64,000 nucleotides of DNA from Chondrosia reniformis. Lineage: Eukaryota > Porifera > Demospongiae > Chondrillida > Chondrillidae. This document shows positions 11,852-23,800 of the stretch, one piece after another. The position numbers were made by a program, and so were the translations under genes. The stretch spans positions 7,496,501 through 7,560,500 of the forward strand of contig OX359193.1 in NCBI GenBank assembly GCA_947172415.1. Direction: 5' to 3'. Every line of letters starts with the position of its first letter. The first letter of the stretch is position 1. Below the pieces are notes generated by a model. That model had not been told where the DNA came from. It ran no database searches and saw only the letters and a list, made by a program, of their open reading frames with translations.

Positions 11852-14800
11852 ATGGCTGCTGTGCAAGGAAGAAGAACGAGGAAGACACCGGAGGTGAAGA
11901 GTATCCTAACAGGAACAACGTCATCTGGATCTGTGAATGACGCTCTTTTGGTAGATCACGAGGACGCTATCATATCAGTCAGCGGAGACAAGTTAGAGCC
12001 ATAGCATTTCGCCTCATTTCTTCCTTCTACATACCATTGTCGCTTGTTTAAATGTTGTGATTTACAATCAATCGTGACAGCTTACTCTACATTTTAGCTC
12101 CTTAAAATGAGTACAATTTCTAGTTGGCACCATAGATTTGCGGTCACTTTGATGGCTCCTCTTTATAATTTTAGGACCCTGCGGGTCTGGGCCAAGAGGT
12201 CGACAGGCCAGTATTGGCCGACCATATGTCACGTGATGAGTGGTAAGTGTAGTCTTGTAAGAAGTGCACATCTCATGCCTTATCATGTGTTGTTGTATAC
12301 ACGGTATATATGGCATGATTGATGTGGACCATTTTTAGTTGCTATTGACTGTTTTCAGCTCTTAATCTACAAACTGTGTAATGGTGTACGTTGCACTATT
12401 TCTGTAGCTGCTTGCACGGCACTTGATTACCACAATGAATCCAGGAAGATATTTATTGGCCTCAATAACGGACAAATCCATGTGAGTACCATATAAGAGA
12501 CATCAACGGATGATGTAATAGATCTCACACTAAGTACATTGCTCACATATGACTGCAATCTGTTTAGCATGTGTCCTTAATTGCATGTAACCATGGTGAC
12601 ACTAGGTGTGTGGTAAAATGGCTGCCAGCCCCAAGTACTGATAAACTTGTCTGCCACACTCGTGTGTCTCTCTCTTTTTCTGACAGGGTTTTGAGCTCTC
12701 TGAGGATGTAAACCGTATTACTCCAAAGCAGACCTACAATGGTGAGCTATTGAATATTTCACTCCATATAGTGGCACGGGGCAGTATATGTGATTGCAAA
12801 GAGCTTACAAAATCCACCTTGTTCAGGTATCCTGACTCAGACATTCCTTCTGGTTTAAAAGTATTGTGTTAAGTTCTCTTTAGCTACAATGTTGTCTTCT
12901 GTTGTCTTCTTGTGCAATTCTGTTGTCTTCTTGTGCAATTCTGTTGTTCTCTTGTGCAATCTCTTTTGGATGGATTGATATTTATTGTGCTGACCAATCT
13001 ATAGGATTGTGTTAGGTGAACCTCTGCTGTTCTGTATTCCCTTTCTCTGCCATTCAAGCTCATTCTAAAGGGGTGACCTGTGTAAAGTATGTGCCAGACC
13101 ACAGCTGGATCCTCAGCACGGGCCGGGACAAGAGGTTCTCCTTCCACTGCACAAGAACTGGTGAGTATGGAGTGGTTCCACTTCATTATCCAATTAATTA
13201 ATGAAATTATTCTCATGCTATTACTTAACTACTGCTAGCTCCATCAATGACCTATTTCAGTACTTGAAATGAGGCTAATTTCTACTTCACCTCTAGGTAA
13301 GGTGTTAGGCTCTTATGAGGTGTCTGCGTGGTGCATGAAGGTGGAGTTTGATATGGAAGCCAAGTTTGCTTTCATAGGAGATTACTCGGGAGTGGTGCAC
13401 GTGTTGACACTAAAACCTGATGGACTGACCCATATGACCACTCTAAGGGGGCATCAAAGTGAGAAGTGGGAGGGGTTGCCACACCTCCTTCTGTCCCTTA
13501 CCCTTAGCCTGATTGTTATTGCTACACTCTCTTTTACATGTTTCAGATAGCATTCGGGCCATGACTTGGGACCAGGGGAGAAGATTGCTATTCACAGGTG
13601 GTTATGATGAAATTGTGGTGATTTGGGATATTGGTTCAAAACAGGGAGACGCCTTTGAATTAACGGGACAAAAGTTAGCCACACAACATGCATTAGATAT
13701 TTGTAATTAATGTTCTCTGTGGTGTAGTGTGTGTTAGTATTGCTCTATTTCTCAAAGGTCTATAATTGTGAGCTTGGGATATTTCAGTGAGACCAGACAG
13801 CTCCTCTCGGCTGGGGAGGACGGAAGCATTGGTGTGTGGGACGTGGCTGTAGACCGTAAGGAGGTTGGTCCTCTAAGTCTAGCGGAGCCTCATTAAGTGA
13901 TCATGTGGGCGTGGCAGTCACTTGGGTGTGGTAGTCACATGGGTGTGGCAGTCACTTGGGCGTGGCAGTCACATGGGCGTGGCAGTCACATGGGCGTGGC
14001 AGTCACTTGGGCGTGGCAGTCACTTGGGCGTGGCAGTCACTTGGGCGTGGTAGTCACATGGGCGTGGCAGTCACATGGGCGTGGCAGTCACATGGGCGTG
14101 GCAGTCACCTGCATGGGTTGGGTAATCACGTTTTTTGACAGGAGTCACTACTGAAAGTCCTTTTCTTAGCAAGATGGGTGTGGTTTTGTGAGGCGTCCTA
14201 TCTGTGTATCAACCAATAGATATAGTCAATCCCCTCATCACTGTTGTTTATGTTTATGTTTATGTTTATGTGCTGCAGTCTGTGGAGTGGCAGGACAGTA
14301 ATATATGTTCCAAGTGTCAAACGCCTTTCTTTTGGAACATCAAGGGAATGTGGCATATGAAGAAGATTGGGAGGAGACAGGTAGTTAATCTTGTGTGTCA
14401 TTGAGCTGTAACTAATTTTTAATTTATTAACAGACTTTTGCATACTTGATGAATGTTTGTACCTTTTTTATACTTTATATGCTTGTCTACAATGTTTTAA
14501 GTTGTTTTCTTGTTCCTGTGTGCCTCTTTGTGGCAGCATCACTGTCGGAAATGTGGCAGAGCACTTTGTGATAGCTGTTCAGCTGAGTTATCCACATACC
14601 CAAAAATGGGATTTGAAGTGGAAGTCAGAATGTGTAAAGAATGCAATGATTCGATCAGTACAGATGAGTTAGTCCCAAATGAAATGAGGTCACTTCATGT
14701 TCCAAGGATTGTACACCATTTCTTCTTTTTATTTGCTACTGTAGCCGAAGTCCTATGGCTTCTTTCACCAAGTTACATCCACCCATTAGACACATGCATG

Positions 14801-15181
14801 TCAATGAGAAGAAAGGCCTTCTTGTTACAGTGCACTCAGACGAGTCTATCAGAGTTAGTATTATTAGCTCATGTGCTTATATACTATTAGACCTTATATA
14901 CCTCATGTACTTATATACTAGTACACCTTATATACCTCGTGTGCTTATATACTAGTAGACCTTATACCTCACGTGCTTATATAATAGTAGACCTTATATA
15001 CCTCATGTGCTTATATACTAGTAGACCTTATACCTCGTGTGCTTATATACTAGTAGACCTTATATATCTCATGTGCTTATATAATATACACATCATGACA
15101 TACGTATTCATAGACTGGAAGTAATGATGATTCCTTTCTTCACTGCTATAGCTTTGGGATGTTACGGAAATGGTTTCTTAA
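11852..15181 (+). CDS. WDFY2: WD40-repeat and FYVE-finger protein (WDFY1/WDFY2 type)
   Basis: Endosomal adaptor family: seven WD40 repeats with a FYVE zinc finger, binding PtdIns3P on early endosomes. Twelve exons: 11852-11991, 12175-12242, 12408-12481, 12687-12741, 13059-13160, 13297-13458, 13547-13673, 13758-13863, 14279-14380, 14537-14667, 14745-14853, 15152-15181. The total is 402 codons, almost exactly the length of human WDFY2. Blades include VSGDKTLRVWAKR, STGRDKRFSFHC and SAGEDGSIGVWDV. The FYVE finger (about residues 280-345) has CSKC, the basic core RRQHHCRKCG and CKEC; it is inserted before the last WD repeat, which ends LWDVTEMVS, as in the vertebrate proteins. I cannot separate WDFY1 from WDFY2; a pre-duplication ancestor is likely. 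Introns 8 and 11 hold minisatellites. Confidence 0.93.
13896..14112. repeat. Intronic minisatellite, about 17-bp GC-rich unit
   Basis: About a dozen copies of a 17-bp unit (GTCACATGGGCGTGGCA with C/T and A/T variants) in intron 8 of the WDFY-type gene. Open frames across it on the plus strand are artefacts of the periodicity. Confidence 0.9.
14868..15088. repeat. Intronic minisatellite, about 33-36-bp unit
   Basis: Roughly six copies of an AT-rich unit containing TGTGCTTATATACTAGTAGA in intron 11 of the WDFY-type gene. Confidence 0.85.
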
Positions 15182-15418
15182 GTCGAAGAGATACAAGGTC
15201 ACTGTTATCTGTCAGCGCGCAGGTTATCTGAATTGTACTCAAAACTTTTTATGTGCACATCTGTATCATTTCAATTTTGTACTAAAGCTGTAATTTGTAA
15301 CAATAATGAGTTACCGGAACTAAATGGAGAGGGGATTATTTGTCAAAATGGTGTGTTTACTGCATTAATGATAGATTGTACAGTAATATTTTAAGAGTGT
15401 AAATATGAAGTGGCAAAA

Positions 15419-16066
15419 TTACACTGAAAACGCTTCCTTAATATAAGCCTCTATCTGCGGAAATAAAACATCAGATTTATCACCAGAAAAGGTTACTAAA
15501 AGATTCTTCTGATTGTAGTAATCTAGGAGAGGTAGGGTATCTTCGTTGTACTGCTGCAAGCGTTGCTGCACCGCTTCAAGGCGGTCATCTTCGCGCTGAA
15601 CCAGATCCTCTCCGGTCACGTCGTCTTTACCAGGCAGCTTTGGAGGATTGTAGGAAAGATTGTAGACACGCCCACTGGATGGGTGGATCCATCTCTCCGA
15701 AACTCTACGAATGATCTCCTCAAACGGAACGTCCAAATGTATGACCCTTGAGAGTGCAAAGTTCTCGTCAAGAAGCCTAGCCTGCGCAATGGTTCTTGGA
15801 AAGCCATCCAGCAGCCATCGATCTGCAGTACACTGCTTCAACTCCTCTAATACCAGTTTTGAGACGATATCGTCAGGGACAAGCTTTCCTTCAGTAACAA
15901 AAGTCTTGGCCGCTCGACCAACTTCACTCTCCTTTGATATTTGAGATCTGATCAGGTCCCCACTGGACAAGTGGGTCAGACCAAAGGCTTTGACCAACCG
16001 CGTTGCTATGGTGCCCTTTCCCGAGCCGGGAGGACCAATAATGAGTAGCCTCAGAAGCTGGCTCAT
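15419..16066 (-). CDS. AK3: Adenylate kinase 3-like (GTP:AMP phosphotransferase)
   Basis: Intronless 215-residue nucleoside monophosphate kinase. The start at 16066 gives MSQLLRLLIIGPPGSGKGT, with the P-loop GPPGSGKGT immediately after the start as in AK3/AK4. Other family marks are HLSSGDL (AMP-binding), WLLDGFPRT and a long LID (RWIHPSSGRVYN, NPPK, QREDD). The Arg-Trp-Ile-His LID is the short-zinc-free form typical of mitochondrial AK3, which phosphorylates AMP using GTP in the matrix. AK3 versus AK4 cannot be settled by eye. It converges on the WDFY-type gene (237 bp gap) and diverges from the USP gene with only 38 bp between start codons. Confidence 0.92.
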   Translation of the reverse strand: MSQLLRLLIIGPPGSGKGTIATRLVKAFGLTHLSSGDLIRSQISKESEVGRAAKTFVTEGKLVPDDIVSKLVLEELKQCTADRWLLDGFPRTIAQARLLDENFALSRVIHLDVPFEEIIRRVSERWIHPSSGRVYNLSYNPPKLPGKDDVTGEDLVQREDDRLEAVQQRLQQYNEDTLPLLDYYNQKNLLVTFSGDKSDVLFPQIEAYIKEAFSV

Positions 16067-16104
16067 GTTGGTTTAGGGAAATCCCCACTTAGTCACATCA
16101 TAAA
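16067..16104. promoter_or_regulatory. 38-bp divergent spacer AK3 / USP
   Basis: The start codons of AK3 (-) and the USP gene (+) are 38 bp apart. Either a shared bidirectional promoter exists with start sites inside the opposite gene, or the USP start lies further downstream. The first USP coding exon is only 26 bp, which makes that start the less certain of the two. Confidence 0.5.
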
Positions 16105-19100
16105 ATGGCTGCTGCCAACGATATGGACCAGTGAGTGAAGAAAGCGTTGTAAAGTTGTATTTTTATTGAAAATTTATCATTAGATCTCAGGAATTGGTTG
16201 ATTCATACAATAAGAGTGACACGAAGAAGGATGACAACACGAAGCAACCGTTCTCTGTAGCCTCAATCAATCAGATCGTAACTCCGATACAAGAAACCGG
16301 AACTGCTACTTCTACACAATTAACAAGTGAGAAACCAATTGTTGTACCTGTAATACTGTAGCGAGGTGTCGTTTACGTATACGCGTGTCTCTCTTAGCTG
16401 AAGCACACCCTACTACAAGTATGGATGATCAGGAGGGCTTACCCTTAGTGCAGGGGGTGTGTGGTCTTCGTAACCTTGGCAACACGTGCTACATGAATGC
16501 GGGCCTTCAATGTCTGTGCTCAGTGTCAATGTTCTCACAGCCTTTCCTAGGTCAGTGACTCCCTATCTACCTTAACAACTGCGTCACAAGTGACTCGGAT
16601 TGGTATTTATGCTTAAATTCCACAACACAAATCCACCTAGCCGAATGTAAGGGGAGACGGTATGTCCCGTCTAATGGACCTTGGCCTACCCTATACGCCA
16701 TTGCACTCCTCAGGAGACATGAGTGGGTGGGATAAATCCAGAGTCTTGTAACTATTACTTAATATATGAGCCTTTGTAGTTGTAACGTGCTCTATTTACT
16801 TGAACACAGAAAGCCCATCTCTCCCCTCAATTCCGGAAAAGGAAAAGGATCCCTCAAAACAATGGTTCAATGTAAGGCTCATATTACCTATGTATGTATG
16901 TGTGCAACAAACTGTACCACATCTGCCTTGCCAACCTAAAGGAACAGTTGGCCGCCCATCTCGGTACTCTTGTGAGAAAGGTGTGGTCAGGACAATTCAC
17001 AGCTCTTGCTCCCAGAGCCTTCAGACTCCTCTTGGGGAAGATATACCATCCCTTCTCCAGCCACAGGCAGCAGGATTGCCAGGAGTTCCTGGCAGTCTTG
17101 CTGGACAGTCTTCATGAGAATAATCTTAGCAAGAGGTGGTCCCTCTCAAAGACATCAGAGGAGCCAGCCCAGCAAGTTGAAGAAATGGAAGTTGACGAAC
17201 CAGTTGAGCCAAAAGGATTTGAAGAGAACACAAAGGATGATATCAGTAACAAGGACCCTTCATCCAGCACTGATCCTTCAAGTGAAACTACTGTAAAACC
17301 ATCCACTTACAGCTCGTTTGTCACAGAGATATTTCAGGGGACACTCAGAAATGAGGTTTGTCACATGGAGATGACCTCTCTAAATGACCTTTACACTTTG
17401 TATTTTGACCTTACACTTTGTACCCTGACCTGTACCTGTTCAGGTATTATGTATGCAATGCAGTTTTACTTCTGTAAAGAGAGAACCATTCATGTACCTC
17501 TCTATCCCCATCCCGCGGGGCCTGGAGGAGCAGGTGGTAGTGAACTGGTTTGTGCCCCACAGCCTTGTCAATCCCACCAGGCAAGTAGCATGCATTACAT
17601 TCTAATCCAAAGCTCTATAAGGGAAGAAGTGTTTTAGATTGTCCATGTTATGTGTCAATCGTATTCCTTAGGAGTATGAAAGGTGTACATTTGAACCATA
17701 TCATGACCAACTTGCATTCCATTACCATTCTGATTGCCATTCTGATTGCCATTCTGATTGCCATTCCGTTACAATTCCGATTGCCATTATGTTACCATTC
17801 TGATTGCCATTCCATTACAATTCCGATTGCCATTCCGTTCAAATTCCTATTCCCATTCTGGTTGCCATTCTGTAGTCTTCTCCATTCACTTATTTGTAGA
17901 TATTATTCTTCACCCTCACCCACCTGCAGAGTGTTACTGACGGTCATGAAGTACCATGGCATCATAAATTTAAAAAAGGAACTCATTTCCACTCTCAGTC
18001 TCAATGAAATACTGGATAGTGATATTATTTTTGTGGAAGTGAAGAACAGTAGAATCATCAAAGTATTAGTTAGTTCCTATGCTGCTTGTAAAGTCCCCTG
18101 TGGTTACTTGGAGTATTACATTTACAGCCAAATGATGTGATGCTAAAGGTGATTGACAGAGCTAGCAGCATGATAGTTGCCATGTATGTTGGTAGTGGCC
18201 CAGCTGTTGGCGGCAATAAGGAGGCGGAGTCAGCGGTCATTGTACAATGGCACTCTTGTGCCATATGTTTGGAGGAATTTGAGGACTCTAAACTGACCAT
18301 TCACCACAAGTGTCAGGGAATGCTCTGCAAGACTTGTCTGGAGGTGCGTAGGATGGGACATTTGCCATTTCAAGTGGTATATTTTGTTCTCCTTCTCTAG
18401 GCTGCCTTTGCACACAATCCCGTCTGTGCAGTATGTCAGATGCCTATTGACAAGGATAAAGATGTAGTCTGCATGGCAACACAGGATCCATCCAGTCAAG
18501 ATGTAAATAGGTAGGTGGTTTATTAAACATACTTGCAAGTATACGGAGGCATTAGTGGTCAATGTTTTCTAGACTCTTGCAAGTGACAGTGTTTTTTCGT
18601 CATGTCTTTGCTGAAAATGATATGAAAACTTCAGAATTGTTTGGCTTTCCTGTAATTATCAATCTGCCTTCGCCTGTTGAAGGAATCAAAATGCATGAAA
18701 TAATTAAAGGAATTACCCCATCACACCTCCAAAACTGTAGTCACACTTTAGCTGTCACAGGATATATGGTAAGTAAGGGTACCTATGGAAAGTGGTTGCT
18801 AGGTAACAATGTTTGATTTGCCTTGTTAGGGGAGATACTGCTCCAGATGTAAGTTTAGCTCCCAGTGCAGTGGTTGCATCATTCCCAAGAGTGAGGAACA
18901 GTTCACCCTCAAACCTGGTGACTACATCGCTGTGTCCTTCGATCAGATCTCTACTGATATGAAATCAAAGGTTGTCATAGCAATGGGTGTCATGGTAACA
19001 TACTGAGAATCAGTGTTTCCCACTGTAGGTAGAAAAGGTGGTGGACCACTCATCAATGAACCAGCAAAACATTGAGGAGGTTAAATTGGAGGAGTGCATA

Positions 19101-20446
19101 GAGTTGTTCTCCAAGCCGTAAGTATTCATATATAATACAACTATAATAGAGATAAAGGTTCTAACACATTGAACCTACCTTCCTGTTGCTGAACTAAAAG
19201 TCTAGTTTGATAATCTATTTGATGTACGTATGTATGCTCCAGGGAAATGCTTGGAGGGGAAAACCCTTGGAGCTGTCCACAGTGCAAGAAGCAGTGTATG
19301 GCTCGTCATGAACTTAAAGTACAGGCTCTACCTCAGACACTAATCATTCAATTGAAGAGGTTGGATGTCAATCTTGAGCTGTTTCATCAATGTCATGACA
19401 AGACATCTCTTGTTGAATAGGTTCCTATTTCGAGATAACTTGAGTAGCAAAGTTGAGAACGAGGTAAAGATTCCCCTTGTACTGGAGGGAAAGTACCTTG
19501 GAGATGAATCGGTTACTCTCAATCTAACTGGCTGTGTGTGTCACTCGGGCAGTGAGTAATATTGATACTTTACCCAGTGCCTGTAGTAGAGTGAGCTGCA
19601 TCTTGACTTGCCTTTCTGTAGCTTTAAGTGCAGGTCATTACACTGCTTGGATTTTCCACCAAAACACCATGAAATGGTTTTACTGTAACGATGAGTCTGT
19701 CACGGAGGTACGTACATACGTAGGTCTGTCACTTCTATGAAGGGATACCATTGCAAAGTGACCATGCACTCTCCATTGCTTGTGTTGCAGTGTCCATCGC
19801 TGGCCATTAAAGAGGATCAAGCCTACATCTTGTTCTACCAACAAGGTGAGCCACATCCACTGTAGTGACACACCCACTGCTGGTGTACACCCTCTGCTAT
19901 TGGCAAACACCCTGCATGTGACCTGCATGTGACCTACACATGACCTGCACACACTCCAGAATGTGATCTACACATGACACCCCTGCATGTGACCTGCATG
20001 TGACCTATTCCTGTCTGAGACTAGTTCACTGATGAACTGTTAAGAATGTAGTTTTTTTCATGTCTTAAACAGGCAACCAATCTCTCACGTGTACAACTGA
20101 CAACATGGATTTTTCATGGGACAAAGAGGTTGAGAAAACTGTCGTTGAATGGCTGGAGCCACCAAAATCTGATAATGTAGTTTTTGGGCCAAGCTTACCG
20201 AGATCATCAAGTGACAGTAGGTTTTACTCTACAACAAACTTTAAATGAAATATTATCCCGTTTATCTATACAGCTCAGTTATCCAGCAAGACCAAGGCAT
20301 CGTCTCTTGCTGATGTCCTAAGCCTAGATGACTCTACCTTAAGCACAAAGAAGAAGGACACATTAGTGAGGAAATCCCTTGAGGACATCAGTGGAAGTGT
20401 AGTCTTAAAATCTGTTAAAATGTTAGATGATGTGTATAGAACTTAA
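16105..20446 (+). CDS. Ubiquitin-specific protease (USP4/15/19 type) with internal RING-like zinc module
   Basis: Cysteine deubiquitinase of the USP (C19) family. Exons: 16105-16130, 16184-16326, 16398-16550, 16810-16871, 16942-17355, 17444-17580, 17930-18062, 18128-18343, 18401-18510, 18573-18768, 18830-18970, 19029-19117, 19243-19359, 19421-19551, 19622-19707, 19791-19845, 20073-20216, 20274-20446; 841 residues, every phase consistent. Cys box GLRNLGNTCYMN (Cys about 87), QQDCQEFL, zinc CMQC plus CPQC, LIIQLKRF, and His box LSAGHYTAW (His about 695). Between the two halves (about residues 400-441) sits a RING-like module, CAIC...HHKC...CKTC...CAVC, where USP19 carries a MYND finger. Intron 17581-17929 uses a GC donor (CAG/GCAAGT). 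The C-terminal 100 residues are low complexity. The orthology group is uncertain. The gene could act as a DUB with built-in E2 or protein binding, but that is inference. Confidence 0.88.
17706..17872. repeat. Intronic short tandem repeat (CCATTCTGATTG-like)
   Basis: About a dozen 12-bp pyrimidine-leaning units in the GC-AG intron of the USP gene. No coding role. Confidence 0.8.
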
Positions 20447-20493
20447 TTAAGTCAAGCACTTGAATAAACTGTTTTAAATGGTTTGTAGTATTG

Positions 20494-20764
20494 TTATTTA
20501 ATATCTGAATCATCAAAGAGATCTCCAAAATCTTTCTTGAAATCTTGATGAACCACCCAATCGTAGTTCAACTCGTGCCCCCCGCTAGCTCCCTATTTGG
20601 TAATGGATATGACAGTCTCTTATGTGGACAGTAATTAGCATTTAAACATCGAGTCGTCGACTAACTTCATTTATCTTATTTTCATTTGAAGAAGAGGCAT
20701 TTTCGGTTGGGCTTGGAGGAGTTCGTTTAGCTTTAGGAGGTGTCAGTTCGGTTTTCTTATCCAT
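20494..20764 (-). CDS. COPS9: COP9 signalosome subunit 9 (COPS9/CSNAP) homologue
   Basis: Two-exon microprotein gene, complement(20666-20764, 20494-20592), 33 codons each, phase 0, with a GTTAGT donor; 65 residues. The C-terminus HQDFKKDFGDLFDDSDIK closely matches the invariant C-terminal tail of human COPS9 (a Phe-Asp-rich tail ending LFDDDDIQ), including the spaced aromatic residues that dock into the COP9 signalosome. The N-terminus is Pro/Ser/Lys-rich and not conserved, as expected for this disordered subunit. The CSN complex removes NEDD8 from cullins. Each exon is below 100 bp, so the gene is easily missed. It ends 48 bp from the USP stop and starts 80 bp from the CH-like gene on the opposite strand. 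Confidence 0.82.
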
Positions 20765-20844
20765 TCCTATACTAGGCAGGGGCTAGCTCATAGACAGGCA
20801 GCCATTTTGAATAGTCACATTCCTCTCGGAAACCACAAGAAATA
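20765..20844. promoter_or_regulatory. 80-bp divergent spacer COPS9 / CH-like gene
   Basis: Start codons of two divergent genes are 80 bp apart; a shared promoter is inferred from geometry. No core element is recognisable. Confidence 0.5.
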
Positions 20845-23800
20845 ATGTCCGAGAATTCGAAGGAGGAATTGGAGCGCCAGGTGAGATGCCAATAAACCCA
20901 ACACCTTCCTGATAAGGTACGAGTACATATCAGTTTGTTTGCGTGTAGCTGGAGAATGCGTCGAGCTACGAGGAGAGAGCCTCCATTCGTAAAGCTCTTC
21001 GAGAATTGAAGAAAAGCAAGGGAGATGCAGCATCCAAATCTCTTGCATCTAGAAGGGGAAGTTCTGGCTACAGAAGGTTTACAGGAGGTGTGGGGGTCTC
21101 AGGGACTTATGTCCCATCTCAGAAATCAGTTCGTTTTCATATCAAGCAGTGTATGACTTGTATTATATTTGATTGTGTGTGTTTACTAGTTTACTGGAAG
21201 TCTCAAAAGTGTCGATGAAGGAAAAACAGTTAGTAGTGCGAAAAGGGAGATATCTCCTTCGTTTACTCTAAGTTCTCAGCGCAAAATCGATGATAGGAAG
21301 AAAGACCATCACTCAACGGTGATTCAACAAACTCCACCGGACAACACTCCATCAATTCAGCCAGATGAAACTCCATCAACCCAACCAGATGAAATTCCAT
21401 CAACTCAGCCAGACCAAACTCCATCACCTCAGCCAGATGAAATTCCATCAACCCAACCAGATGAAATTCCATCAACTCAGCCAGACCAAACTCCATCACC
21501 TCAGCCAGATGAAATTCCATCACCTCAGCCAGATGAAATTCCATCACCTCAGCCAGATGAAACTCCATCGCCTCAGCCAGATGAAATTCCATCACCTCAG
21601 CCAGATGAAACTCCATCGCCTCAGCCAGATGAAATTCCATCACCTCAGCCAGATGAAACTCTATCACCTCAGCCAGATGAAATTCCATCAACTCAACCAG
21701 ATGAAACTCCATCAACTCAGCCAGATGAAACTCTATCACCTCAACCAGATGAAACTCCATCAACTCAGCCAGATGAAACTCCATCAACTCAGCCAGATGA
21801 AACTCCATCACCTCAACCAGATGAAACTCCATCAACTCAACCAGATGAAACTCCATCAACTCAACCAGATGAAACTCCATCAACTCAACCAGATGAAACA
21901 CCATCAACTCAACCAGATGAAACTCCATCAACTCAACCAGATGAAACTCCATCAACTCAACCAGACACAAAAGTTACTAAATTTGCAAAAGCTGATGCTA
22001 GGGAAGAAACAGATTTTCATTTTCGTCTGCGTTCTAAAACTGAAGTTAAGAAACGGAAGCCTGAAAGTAAGCATTCAGCACCAGAACCTAAAGCTGAATT
22101 TCAAAACTTTAAGCTCCGCTCGACCCCTAAATCAGCTGCATCAAACCATCCATCTCCATGGAAACATGATGTGCCAAAGAAATGGGAGCCAGAGTTTCAG
22201 AAAGTTGAGCTTAAGAAGACTGCCTCTCACAGACCCAGAGCGGCCACAGTTGCTACATCAACTCGACCTCAAGTTAGACATGCATTGAGACGAATGTAGT
22301 CCATAAATATTAGATGCGTAATGCAACATTGCCTAAATATCACAAAGTGAACAAGTGTTTGGGAATTAACCTTGAGTTTTGTTTCTTTGCCCTCCCACTA
22401 TGCCATGACTATATACCACAATTATGCAATATTCATTATACCTCTAATATATACAAGATTATATGTCAACAGCTTTCATTGTCTAATAATTAGCTAGTTG
22501 GTGAGTAATTCACAGACAATGACTCAACTACCCACAATATCTGTTCTCCTTAATGAAGGTACATAAGAGGGATTTTGCAACTCCTGAACCGAAAAGTGGT
22601 GAGGGAGAGGGAGATTTGAGTATTACTGAGCTGGAAAGCTGCTTGAACCAGTTTGTCAACCGTGTTCTCAAGTATCCTCTGGGCAGACAGAAGCTAGCAG
22701 ACCTGTCTAAGGAACCTAAAGTACTGTGGTCAGTTTGATGTACCATGATCTTGCACATGTGTTTAACCAAGAAGAGTGTCAGTTGTTTAATTTACAGAAA
22801 TATCCTGATTTTTTACTATAATATCTTGACTATATCCTTTTAGTTTACTGAAATATCCTGACTATATCCTTGTATATCATTATCATTGAACTCTGGATAT
22901 TACCCCTGCCCACTCATGTCTCCTGAGGAGCACAATGAGCTAATGGTTAGAACCAAAGTTTGCTTGATGGGAACCAGAGTCTCCCCCTAGCCACTCAAAA
23001 AGATGGTTGAACCATAGACAGCTGTTTTTTTCCTTATTAGGACTCATCAGTATTGCATACGATTGAGGTTTAATGGAGAGGGGTAATATCCAGAGTTCAA
23101 TGTTTTAAGATTGGCTTATATCTTAAAGTTCCCCTATATCCTTTAGTTTACTGAAATAACCTGATAATATCCTCATTGTATAATGAGATATCCAACTGAT
23201 ATCCTTTTAGTTTACTAAGATATCCTAATGATGTAGTGAACTGATAAACAAAAGTGTTCCTGGAACAGTGGATCTGCGTGCCCTGACTGTTATAAAGCCA
23301 GGTGACAGCCGTTCAAAGCAGCAAGCAGCTAGGGAAGAGAATATGACATTAGCTGTTGAATCTGCCAGATCCATCGGGATCTATGTGAAGGATGAAACAC
23401 CCAACCTGTTGCTAGGGGGTGATCCCTTAGCAACCAGAGAGTTTTTCATGGGCCTTGTTAAGGTATGTTTACCTGTGTTGTTGCCCAAGATTGTTTGTGC
23501 TTACTGAAATCTCACACTACCTCAGGCAAAAGCTGTTCACATGCCAGCAATGAGGGATGCACCAGAGGGAACATTCCAAAACCCAATTCTCATTTTTGCT
23601 GTTTTTGGAATAAAACCTTTATCTCAGAATACGAGCACTGACAGTTTCACTGATGGCCCAAATGTTATGCTCACTCATAAGGATGATGGGCTGAATAAGA
23701 GAGAAGACAGATCTTATCAGAGGGAAGAGAAGCCGTATCGTAGAGAAGACAGATTACGTCAGAAAGAAGAGAGGTCACATCAAAGAGTAGAGAAACCCAG

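Noticed and set aside
13897-14154. Open frames GVAVTWAWQSHGRG in WDFY
   Set aside because: 17-bp intronic array; flanking exons join in frame without it.
21263-21970. 235-codon minus-strand frame (VELMEFHL repeats) and a second plus frame
   Set aside because: Shadow of the 24-bp PSTQPDET repeat, whose frame is continuous with conserved flanking exons.
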